In this document: positions 13,901 through 23,337 of the stretch, one piece after another
How the letters are laid out: every line of letters starts with the position of its first letter
Position numbering within the stretch: the first letter of the stretch is position 1
From: Hypomesus transpacificus
Lineage: Eukaryota > Chordata > Actinopteri > Osmeriformes > Osmeridae
DNA: 64,000 bases
NCBI RefSeq assembly: GCF_021917145.1
Contig: NC_061066.1
Coordinates: 9,584,685-9,648,684 of the forward strand
Direction of reading: 5' to 3'
Translations under genes and position numbers: made by a program
Notes under the pieces: generated by a model
What the model was told of the DNA's origin: nothing
Seen by the model: only the letters and a program-made list of their open reading frames with translations
The model's database searches: none

Positions 13901-16301
13901 GTGTCAGGTTCTGTTGAGCCTGAGGCCATCGTACAGGTCAAGGTCAAGTGTAACGTGCAAAATTGATCCTTCATCTGCAAACTGCGTTACTCTCACGTGT
14001 CTCGGGACCAGAGTAAAATCGCAGCCCTTGCGATTACAAGATCTCGTTTTGTCACATCACAATATTATCGCAAATGCAATTAATCGTTCAGCCTGACAGG
14101 ATGGTGGTGTTGGTGGGGTACCTGTCTCTGACAGGATGGTGGTGTTGGTGGGGTACCTGTCTCTGACAGGATGGTGGTGTTGGTGGGGTACCTGTCTCTG
14201 ACAGGATGGTGGTGTTGGTGGGGTACCTGTCTCTGACAGGATGGTGGTGTTGGTGGGGTACCTGTCTCTGACAGGATGGTGGTGTTGGTGGGGTACCTGT
14301 CTCTGACAGGATGGTGGTGTTGGTGGGGTACCTGTCTCTGACAGGATGGTGGTGTTGGTGGGGTACCTGTCTCTGACAGGATGGTGGTGTTGGTGGGGTA
14401 CCTGTCTCTGACAGGATGGTGGTGTTGGTGGGGTACCTGTCTCTGACAGGATGGTGGTGTTGGTGGGGTACCTGTCTCTGACAGGATGGTGGTGTTGGTG
14501 GGGTACCTGTCTCTGACAGGATGGTGGTGTTGGTGGGGTACCTGTCTCTGACAGGATGGTGGTGTTGGTGGGGTACCTGTCTCTGACAGGATGGTGGTGT
14601 TGGTGGGGTACCTGTCTCTGACAGGATGGTGGTGTTGGTGGGGTACCTGTCTCTGACAGGATGGTGGTGTTGGTGGGGTACCTGTCTCTGACAGGATGGT
14701 GGTGTTGGTGGGGTACCTGTCTCTGACAGGATGGTGGTGTTGGTGGGGTACCTGTCTCTGACAGGATGGTGGTGTTGGTGGGGTACCTGTCTCTGACAGG
14801 ATGGTGGTGTTGGTGGGGTACCTGTCTCTGACAGGATGGTGGTGTTGGTGGGGTACCTGTCTCTGACAGGATGGTGGTGTTGGTGGGGTACCTGTCTCTG
14901 ACAGGATGGTGGTGTTGGTGGGGTACCTGTCTCTGACAGGATGGTGGTGTTGGTGGCTCCAGCAGGAAGGCGGGTCCAGTCCAGGGCACAGGGCTGTGAG
15001 CAGCTGGTGTTGTGCCACTCCAGGAGGTAGTCACAGCTGGTGTTGTGCCACTCCAGGAGGTAGTCACAGCTGGTGTTGTGTGGGGGCATCCAGGACAGGG
15101 GGAAACCCGCCTGGGTGGCCTCAGCCCGGAACACAGCCACCTCCCCATCTGAGGACACCACAGGGTCAGATGCCAGGTCACTAACATCATCAGATCACTG
15201 GTCTATCCTCTCTACCCTGTCCTTCCCTCATTCCTCTCCTCTCAACAGCTCTCTCCCTTTCCTACACCTCTCCTTCCCCCTCCTCTCTCCCTCCCCTCCT
15301 CACCTCCCAGGTAGTCAGGGATCACCTCTCCTTCCCCCTCCTCTCTCCCTCCCCTCCTCACCTCCCAGGTAGTCAGGGATCACCTCTCCTTCCCCCTCCT
15401 CTCTCCCTCCCCTCCTCACCTCCCAGGTAGTCAGGGATCCCCAGGGTGGACGGGGGGGACACCCCGGCAGCGTTGGTGGCGGTGATGGTGACCCTGACCC
15501 CAGCGGCGGGGCTGCCCAGGGAGAAGGCCTGGCTGTGGGTTCTCTGGGGCAGGACGTGGCTCCTCTGGCGGTTCTCCTCCGAGCTCCACAGGGTCACCTC
15601 GTAGCTGCTCAGCTGGCCATGGCTCTCTCTCTTGGTCAGGGGCTGGAGGGGGTTAGGAGAGGTTCACTGGCGTGTTACACCCCCCAGCACACACACACAC
15701 ACACAGAGACACACACAGACACAGCAGGACTCACCTTCCAGATGATGCGTCCAGTGCTGTTGCTGTCCATCCACACCCACGCATCAGGAGTGTCAGGGCC
15801 TAGGACACACACACGCCGTCACACACCGTCACACATTGTACCCTCCACACACACACCGTCACACATTGTACCCCTCCACACACACACCATCACAAGGCTC
15901 AGTCACATAGCACACTCCCTCTCATGCTCTCTCTACTCTCCACCCCCTTACGGTCCATGCTGGTGGTGAAGGTGAGGTAGAGGCTCCAGTCGCTCCACTT
16001 CCAGAAGTTCCTCAGGGAGCCACAGCGGATCCTGCAGCGGTATTCCTCATCAGGCTGCAGCCCTGTGATCACGGCGGTGTCCAGACCTGCCCCTGTGAAC
16101 GTTTGCTGAACACACACACACACAGGCATAAACATATACACACACACACACACAGGCATAAACATACACACAGGCATAAACATACACACACACACACACA
16201 CAGGCATAAACATACACACACACACACAGGCATAAACATACACACACACACACACACAGGCATAAACATACACACACACACACACACACACACAGGCATA
16301 A

Positions 16302-16350
<49 letters not shown>

Positions 16351-16355
16351 CATAA

Positions 16356-16398
<43 letters not shown>

Positions 16399-18823
16399 CA
16401 TAAACATACATACACACACACACACACACATAAACACACACACACACACAGGCATCAAGACACACAGAGAACATTGTTTTCTTATAGGCTTTTAAGGTTT
16501 TAAGGTCTACACTCACTTATGTAACACTATCTTTCTCTGAAACCCACAGCCCCCCCCCCCCCTCACCGTGCTGGGGTGCCAGTTAGAGATGAGCTCCACC
16601 TGGCAGGTGAGTTGTAGGGAGGCGTAGGTCTGGTTAGGCCACGCCCACTGCAGAGTGGCATTCCAGGGGTGGATCACCGTGGCGACCAAGCTCGACGCCG
16701 ACAACGGACGCACTGGAACCAAAGAGCCAATCAGCAGGTACAAAACAAGAACCAATGAACAGACACGTGTTGAGTGTGTGTATATGGTATATGTAAGTTT
16801 TATACAGTGTGTGTGTGTGTGTGTACCTCTGTGGCTCAGCTCGGCGCTGTCATTCAGCCTGGCCCGGCCCAGCTGGTTCCAGGCCTCCAGGGTCCAGCTG
16901 CCCTCCCAGTTCTCCAACCCACACAGCATCCCACCTGCCAGGCTGCAGTTCCTGGGGAAGGAGAGGGAAGGAGAGGGGAAGATGGAGAGGATGATAGTGG
17001 ATGATGGAGGGGAGGGTGCGAGGAGGAAGGGAAGATGGAGAGGATGATAGTGGATGATGGAGGGGATAAGAGGTGTGTCCTACCTGCCATTGAGGGCGTA
17101 ATGGGTCCTGCGCTTGGTGCCGATCAGGTGTGTGTCTGGTCCGGCGCTCCACTGGCATTCTGCTGACCGCAGGTCATGAGTCTCACACAGCAGGTCACTG
17201 GGCTGGGGGGGGTCTGGGGGTCAGGGGTCAGAGGTCAGGGGTCACACCAGTCTGTCTGGAGTGTGTGTGATGATACAGGAGAGTGGTGTGTGTACGATTG
17301 ACTTCCTTACATCCCACAAACATGACGGCTCCCGTGGTAACTACTGTTTTGGAGTTGCTACACACCACATTGGTGCCAGAGGAAGCGGAGGGGCCCTGAT
17401 TGGTCCGGGTGGTAGCATAGCTCCGTCTACTCAGGCGGGTGATGTCCATGTCCCTGGCATGATAGGTGATCTTGCCAAAGCTGTCGCCCTCGGCGATGAT
17501 GCAGCAGAAGGTGGTGTTGCTGCCCACTTCGACCACTCGGCTCGATGGATACATCTGGGCCTGGGCGTTGCTAGGAACGTCCATACCTTGGAGACAGGAC
17601 CAGGAGTTCTGTTCATTAACCCATCTAACCCTCTCTCCATCCCTCCATCTAACCCTCTCTCCATCCCTCCATCTAACCCTCTATTCATCCCTCCATCTAA
17701 CCCTCTCTCCATCCCTCCATCTATCCCTCTCTCCATCTAACCCTCTCTCCATCCCTCCATCTATCCCTCTATTCCTCTCTCCATCTATCCCTCTCTTAAT
17801 TCCTCTCCTTCCCTCACCCTCCCTCTCACCTTCTCCTCCTCACTCCCCCCTACCTGCCAGGATCTCAGGACTGCTCCAGTTGCTGAGCTCGTCAGCGGAG
17901 CGCGCTCGCACGGTGACTGACAGGGACGTGCACTCCAGCGGTTCCTCTGAGGTCCAGTTCCACCGGAACCTTCCGGCCGCGTCTGGCTTTGCCTCCACCG
18001 TCTCCTGGAGACAGAATCACAACACGACCTTGACGATTGGCTGGTGGCCAGGATGCTGCTCTAGATCTAGTACTGTTCACCTACTGTTCTAGATACTGAT
18101 CTAGTCATGGTTCCTGTTTTAGTACTATTAAAATTCAGATTGGGCTATTGCAGTCATTCAGATGGAGAAACATCATGTACTGGAATTGAAATACATTTAG
18201 ACACTAGCGACCTGTGTTATTATTAGATTAACATTAATTCAGAAAATTCCAGAAAGATAGGGTTCAGCTAGACGAGACAAACATGATGCTTATTTTGTTA
18301 ACTTTTGTTTGTTGTTTGTGAAAAAATTACTAAATGTTAACCCCCCCCTCCACTCCCCCCCTTACGTTGAACACTGTGACCATGAACTCAGAGCGCTGGA
18401 TCAGGATGTCGTGTTGGGGGGCGTCCCCCCCCCCCCAGGTGATGGAGAGGCGCTGGGCGTCTCGGTCTGCCTCCAGGACCACCTGCTGGGGGGCCGCCGG
18501 CGGGCCTGGGGGGGCACAGGAACCACACTGGTCATGGGCTATCTTCTAAATAGTTGATGAATCTTGGTCGTTGAATCTAAACTGTGCATCACTGGTGTAC
18601 ACAACTCCCTACACAACGTGTGTCTGTCTGTCTGTCTGTCTGTGTGTCATGGTAGGAGAGAGACTAAACAGGTTTCTCCTTCACACTGTGAATTGCCCTC
18701 AGGGGTGAGAGACCGTTTCCATGATAACAGCCTGCAGAGCCGCCCTGCATGTTTGGAGGTCTTACCACTGGCCTGGCATGACGACAGAGACAGCACCAGC
18801 AGGAGGACCAGGTAGTGCTGCAT
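10925..18823 (-). CDS. lifr: Leukemia inhibitory factor receptor-like gp130-family receptor, complete, 17 coding exons, 936 aa
   Basis: Single-pass class I cytokine receptor at the plasma membrane, expected to pair with gp130 and signal through JAK/STAT3. Exons: 18823-18766, 18505-18366, 18004-17854, 17586-17311, 17213-17084, 16951-16827, 16712-16567, 16105-15952, 15799-15735, 15642-15420, 15148-14927, 13166-13065, 12972-12823, 12241-12104, 11878-11785, 11677-11611, 11494-10925. They total 2811 nt with all phases consistent. Order: signal peptide (MQHYLVLLLVLSLSS), one half cytokine-binding module with NWSS, Ig domain (about 117-210), a full cytokine-binding module ending WSDWS (about 382), three FN3 domains, TM helix (about 697-717) and box 1 (FYPDIPEPSLPG). 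The tail has three YxxQ STAT3 motifs (YYNQ, YRPQ, YKPQ). The C-terminus (GSPTSVTSSQFLLPDPDD, then WFHSLLSGKP) is LIFR-like. Having half a module before the Ig domain resembles OSMR, so a pre-duplication LIFR/OSMR-type fish gene is possible. Confidence 0.9.
11579..11643 (-). repeat. Tandemly duplicated 5' splice site of lifr exon 16 (32 bp, 2 copies)
   Basis: The last bases of exon 16 and its donor (TCCATGCCTCAG then GTAAG) occur twice, 32 bp apart. The upstream donor (exon end 11611) keeps the frame into exon 17. Using the second (exon end 11579) would add 32 nt and shift the frame. Confidence 0.9.
11945..12110 (-). repeat. 38-bp array carrying the lifr exon 14 splice donor, 5 copies
   Basis: Each unit contains CCCTACA followed by the donor GTACGTTAGCAT, identical to the exon 14 end at 12104. 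Copies sit at exactly 38-bp steps (CTGTAGGG at 11951, 11989, 12027, 12065 and 12103). Reading on past the true donor meets a stop within a few codons. Confidence 0.95.
12335..12840 (-). repeat. 30-bp array carrying the lifr exon 13 splice donor, about 17 copies
   Basis: The unit contains the coding end of exon 13 (CTCTCTCTGATAG) and a GTAGG donor; the true exon end is 12823 with GTAAG. The four donors nearest the exon are spaced exactly 30 bp apart, so using donors 2-4 would insert 10, 20 or 30 in-frame residues. Further copies of 26 and 28 bp break the regular frame. Confidence 0.95.
13410..13562. repeat. 16-bp minisatellite in lifr intron 12/11 region
   Basis: About nine copies of CTGCAGCCTCTCAGTA and its C/G variant. 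Confidence 0.9.
14092..14947 (-). repeat. 35-bp array carrying the lifr exon 11 splice donor, 24 virtually perfect copies
   Basis: The unit, read on the minus strand, ends the exon (CATCCTGTCAGAGACAG) and begins the intron (GTACCCCACC). There are 24 donors at exact 35-bp steps from 14120 to 14925 (plus-strand AC of each donor), and I see no base differences between units. All three minus-strand frames are open across the array because the unit contains no stop in any frame; this produces spurious long Pro/Thr/His ORFs. The donor nearest the exon (exon end 14927) restores the frame with exon 12. Confidence 0.97.
15001..15066 (-). repeat. In-frame 33-bp coding duplication in lifr exon 11
   Basis: Two consecutive identical 33-bp units encode DYLLEWHNTSC twice before CSQPCALDW. 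Mammalian LIFR as remembered has only one such segment (CDYVIKWCNSS). The duplication adds an extra Cys and an NTS glycosylation sequon to an FN3 domain. Confidence 0.9.
15285..15440 (-). repeat. 58-bp array carrying the lifr exon 10 splice donor, 3 copies
   Basis: The block CACCTCCCAGGTAGTCAGGG (reverse of the exon 10 end and donor) starts at 15301, 15359 and 15417. The copy at 15417 is the one joined to the exon (exon end 15420). The rest of the unit is polypyrimidine on the plus strand. Confidence 0.95.
16110..16455. repeat. (CA)n microsatellite with GGCATAAACATA interruptions, lifr intron 7
   Basis: Compound repeat: CA runs of 5-25 units separated by about eleven copies of AGGCATAAACATA. 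It ends close to the exon 8 acceptor at 16105. Confidence 0.97.
17610..17815. repeat. Pyrimidine-rich repeat in lifr intron 3
   Basis: About eight copies of CCATCTAACCCTCTCTCCATC with variants, between the exon 3 donor and exon 4 acceptor. Confidence 0.85.
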
Positions 18824-18905
18824 GCTGGAGGAGCTCAGATACTTCAGGAGGAGCTGGTCCGTGTGACTCAGCAGGTCAGCAGGACTGAGCAGCGAGAGAG
18901 TGACC
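18824..18905 (-). other. lifr: lifr 5' UTR portion of the first coding exon
   Basis: Upstream of the ATG the sequence runs to a good minus-strand acceptor (polypyrimidine then TTCAG) at 18906-18908, so the start codon exon has about 82 nt of 5' leader and at least one more 5' exon. Confidence 0.55.
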
Positions 18906-19184
18906 CTGAAGGAGAGAGGTCAGAGGTCAACACTGCTCCCTCCACACACCACTTCAGCACAGATTAATAATACGTTACAGGCTGTAATGATTCATATAAC
19001 TAACTAACAGCAGTGTTAACTTCCTCTTCCAAACTGCCCGTTATCAGAGCTACATAGTTGAGTTGATGCCAGACCCTTGAGCGGACAGCCAGATGGTCTA
19101 ACACGAGACACAACCTTGTAGATGATCAGACTGAGTCCTGGTAGAGCACTCATCCCCACCTCCAATAAATACAGACTCTGGACT

Positions 19185-19580
19185 GCTGGAACTCTGAGCA
19201 CTGAACACTGCTGGAACTCTGAGCACTGCTGGAACTCTGACCACTGGAGCACTGCTGGAACTCTGACCACTGGAGCACTGCTGGAACTCTAACCACTGGA
19301 GCACTGCTGGATCTCTGACCACTGAGCAATGCTGGAACTCTGAGCACTGGAGCACTGCTGGAACTCTGAGCACTGCTGGAACTCTGAGGACTGCTGGAAC
19401 TCTGAGCACTGCTGGAACTCTGACCACTGGAGCACTGCTGGAACTCTGAGCACTGCTGGAACTCTGACCACTGGAGCACTGCTGGAACTCTGAGCACTGC
19501 TGGAACTCTGACCACTGGAGCACTGCTGGAACTCTGACCACTGGAGCACTGCTGGAACTCTGACCACTGAGCACTGCTGG
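19185..19580. repeat. 15-26-bp minisatellite (GCTGGAACTCTGAGCACT type)
   Basis: About 20 copies; many carry an extra CCACTGGA segment. Long in-frame QSSSSAPVVRVPAV-type ORFs on the minus strand are artefacts of this array. Confidence 0.95.
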
Positions 19581-20477
19581 GCCTGGGTCTTCTGCTGCTC
19601 TGTCAGTTTGCTCTAATTGTACGTTGCTTGGATAGAAGAGCCTACTGAATTAGTCAAATGTAATCTAATGTATTGAAAATGAGATGAACCCTCCAATCAC
19701 TGGGTACTAAGTTGGTCTGTGTTAAACACTTTCCACATGGAACTCTGGATGAATTGTGGTAACAGGAACCTGATTCCCTTCAGCAACACCCTCCCTATCT
19801 AAGAACACACAAAGCCTTGTCCCTGATACTGGCATGTTTTATTCATCTGGGACAGATGTTACCCTGATGTTAGCCTGTCCTGTGTGTGCTGCCTGGGCTG
19901 GCTGTGCCAGGGCCTGGGGCGAGGGGCCTGGCTAGGAACCTGCAGAACAAGACGAAGGCTTGGCCTCGCACCAACCCTGCAGGATAGTAGGCGGGTATAT
20001 TTCTATATTGTGTTGTTTGTTGTATTGCGCTTGTTTTCCATCTTGAGGCAAGCTGGGACACGGCTGCTGAAGCGTTCTAATACCACCAAGAGCCAAAGGG
20101 CACAACTGACATCGACAAGAAAGCACTTTGAGTGGGAAGTGGGTCAGGTGAGATCTGAGGGATCCTGCCTTCTCAGAAGCAGCCAAACCACAAACGACAA
20201 CATCTCCATCCATGTCTACTGACAGACGTCTGGAACACACCATTTATTGAATTTCACTCACTGTGACTCTTTGTATTCTTATTATCTAGGGCATACCTAC
20301 TAAAGTGGCATGCTTCAAAACCCCTCTGTCTCTACAACTGGACTTTTCCGGAAAATGTTGTGGCAGTCGTTGACAAGGAGTTTGTTTTTGACTGAGGTTG
20401 GTGGGGAGGAAACGGCAATAACAAAAAGCAAATATTCCAGAAAGTGCTCCATGAGAGACTGATACTGGTCAGGCTGT

Positions 20478-20480
<3 letters not shown>

Positions 20481-20560
<80 letters not shown>
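20481..20560. repeat. (CA)40 microsatellite
   Basis: Uninterrupted AC/CA dinucleotide run of about 80 bp. Confidence 0.98.
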
Positions 20561-20869
20561 GCTGTCTCTGTGTTCCTGAGGACTTCTCTCAGCAACACTG
20601 CAGCCTCAAGTCAAAACACACAACGGTCCCAGAGTCTAACTGAAATAACTATTTAACGTGTTTCTGATTTGGTTAACAGTGTGCCTTTGACATTCAGCTA
20701 CCTGATGGTTTCATTAGTCAGTTCCCAAAATCAAGAGCAGACCGTTTGACTGCAAGAGTGAATCAATGTTTGAAGCAGGTGTGCAGGGGGCTGGATAACT
20801 GGTCACGCTGCCTAACAGCTCCACACAGGGCAACTCACATACTTTACTGGAAGGAAATCACAACTGTCT

Positions 20870-21160
20870 TCCTCCCCTCTCCTTCTCTTCCTCTCCTTCT
20901 CCTACCCTCATCTCCCTTTACTCCCCTCCTCCTCTCCCTCTTCTCCTCTCCCTCCCCTTCCTTCTCCTCCCCTCCTCCTCTCCCTCCCCTCCCCTTCCTT
21001 CTCCTCCCCTCATCTTCCTCTACTCCCCTCTTCCTCTCCCTCCCCTCCCCTTCCTTCTCCTCCCCTCATCTTCCTCTACTCCCCTCCTCTTCCTCCCCTC
21101 CTCCTCTCCCTCCCCTCCTCTTCCTCCCCTCCTCCTCTTCCCCTCCCTCCCCCTGCTACT
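20870..21160. repeat. Polypyrimidine CTCC-rich tract
   Basis: About 290 bp of C/T with units such as TCCTCCCCTCCTCCTCTCCC. It is almost purine-free on the plus strand, so triplex or H-DNA formation is conceivable. Confidence 0.9.
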
Positions 21161-22146
21161 GCCTCCGTACCAACATGCCTCCCTCTCCTTCCTTCCTCCC
21201 TTCAAGTGAAAGTGTAGCTCTGTCTGGAAAACATCAGGTTAATCATGAAGACAGGACTCTGACTAGTTGTATGGGTGGAATTCTAATATTGAATGTGAAA
21301 CACACGGTGTTTAGGAATGCCTATGGGTACTTAAGTAGCCTACAATCACCAACATTATCGTTGTTTGCAACTCAAAGTAACTGACTATTTCGGTTTATAA
21401 AGCGTCAATACAAAGAATCTTACAAAAACACCACCAGCAGAGACTAAGTAAACACAGCCTCTATCATGATGTACACGGCACATACGCATCTTTGTGTGAG
21501 ATCCAACACGACCTTGACATTTTAAAGACAAACAAGGCTAATATTTCAGCTTCAGTCAGTCCTTGTTTGGACTACGACTAGATGTGATTAATCTTGGACG
21601 GGAGGTTAAAGGGCGAGTTTTACAGAGTCACACCACTATCCGTCTATTTGACGGAGAAAACGTTATATTAAAATAATGACACAGAACAAACACTTTACAA
21701 GATGGCTAGAATATAAAACGTCGTAGAAACATAGAAATGTAAATGTCAAATATTTAGGCCAAATGAAGTCATCCAAATCCACGAAATACTGCTGTTATAA
21801 AACGAATAAAATAGTTATAACGTTAGTTCTAACCTAATACAGTACTGTAGCTAGTGCAAAGCTCGCATTTCCACAGCCATGTAGCTACAGAAGTACTGGC
21901 TATGTATGACACATAACGGACCTTTAAAATGTCATTGACTAAACAAATGTGAATATTGATATCGTATCATGATATTCATGTTTTTATCTTCAGCCCTAGG
22001 CCCTTAGTACAGCTATAAAAGTGTCTCCATGTTTTACTGCATGCTACACAAGCGTATCACAAACGAACTAGTAGACTAGCAACGTAGTCGTAGGCTAACA
22101 AGCTAGCTAGATAGTAGCAGCAAAATAAATTATATTATACCTCACC

Positions 22147-22360
22147 TTATATTCGAGTTTCTTCTTCCACAACACATACAGATGTTGATGAACCTCTCCA
22201 AAGCCCGATTGACAAGGCCAGACGAGTAATAAAATGTCCACTTCAGTGGTGCACTGTCTGTCCCCCGACACGGTTGCGTTTTCTGTCGCTCCCAGAATTC
22301 CCAATCCTGGATGTGTTTACTGGAAAAGGCGTGTTCGGACAGGACCCGTCCCATTTACAT
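22147..22360 (-). other. lifr: Candidate non-coding first exon and promoter of lifr
   Basis: A good minus-strand donor (TATAAG then GTGAGGTA) has its GT at 22145-22144, so the exon would end at 22146. It opens into a GC-richer stretch to about 22360. It lies about 1 kb head-to-head from the bri3bp start. Splicing to 18905 is inferred, not shown. Confidence 0.35.
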
Positions 22361-23337
22361 TTCTTGTTTCCCTTGAACCTAACTAGGTGAAATGTGCATC
22401 TCTACTACAAACTCGGGCTGGTAAGGGTATCATTTAGTTCGACACGATAAGTTGTGTCCAACTAAAACGATTTATATTTATTTGTACCGTTACATTTTGA
22501 TATGTGGAAAGGATTGTGCAAGGTAAATGGTATTCAGCCTTGGGTTGCCAGATTGTGTGAACCCCTACCAGGGTGTCTCAAACCAAAAATTCCATTTTCA
22601 GTGTCAAAGACAAACATTTATCCTTCAACATATTTGAGTCCACACACCCGAAAAAAAACGCCACAAAAGCAACTGCTCAGTTATAGCCTATATTAGGACC
22701 ACTATTTACACAAGTTTGTCTGAAATAGATACTGAAAGAAAGTTAAAATAATTGAAAAACATAGTTTCCACTAAGCGCCAAAAGACATTGGCCAGTGACA
22801 GTTGTATTTTGGGGGGAGTTGGCTGTTTCCTAGGAAACCCTAAATGCTACAGCATAAAACGAAAAATGTGTCCCTTTCAATACAAGGAGCTTTGCTAGGT
22901 GCTCCGTCTGTAGCCTACATCTTGATAATTAAAACCTCCACATGGTGGCGCTGTTTGACAGCAAACAGTTCCCACTTCCGTCACGATTTAAGGACACCTG
23001 CTGTCATGCTTTGTTATTATGCGTTGTTAAATCTTAAACATGGTCATGGATACACCGAATCAGTGTAATTTTGGGTTTTAACATAAATTAAAGCTAAAAG
23101 GGAACGCGCACAGTGTCCATTTCAGATAAGAGTGGGGAAGACCAAGTACTGTGAAAATATTGGTTCAAACCTGGCAACCCTAATATCTTCCTGGGGTCAT
23201 CAGCAGCATCACGGCTAGCTACTCTCGTCATCACATCCAAGGAGCCATCGTCGGCCTCTGTTTTCATTTTATCCTTGATAAATCGATCCATTCTGATTGC
23301 ATTTTCATTTTTTAAGTAACCTTTCTCCGTCCGTAAT
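22361..23337. promoter_or_regulatory. Divergent region between lifr exon 1 (-) and bri3bp (+)
   Basis: Contains the likely bri3bp promoter and 5' UTR just upstream of 23338. No TATA box or coding exon was recognised. A weak CTCF-like patch (CCACATGGTGGCGC, near 22940) is present. Confidence 0.4.

Larger units (their letters stand above)
18906..22146. other. Presumed lifr intron 1
   Basis: No coding exon is seen on either strand. It contains a 16-19-bp GCTGGAACTCTGAGCACT minisatellite (19185-19580), a (CA)40 run (20481-20560), a polypyrimidine tract (20870-21160) and an otherwise AT-rich stretch. ORFs 19870-20243 show no family resemblance. Confidence 0.5.

Noticed and set aside
14092-14947. 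CRISPR-like array (regular 35-bp repeats)
   Set aside because: There are no unique spacers, the units are directly adjacent, and the DNA is vertebrate.
14057-15190. Long overlapping Pro/Thr/His-rich ORFs in all three minus-strand frames
   Set aside because: They are the 35-bp repeat read in three phases; only the right-hand end (exon 11 of lifr) is coding.
10925-18823. Assignment to OSMR or IL6ST instead of LIFR
   Set aside because: The tail with YRPQ/YKPQ followed by SQFLLPDPDD matches LIFR; only the half-module architecture is OSMR-like.
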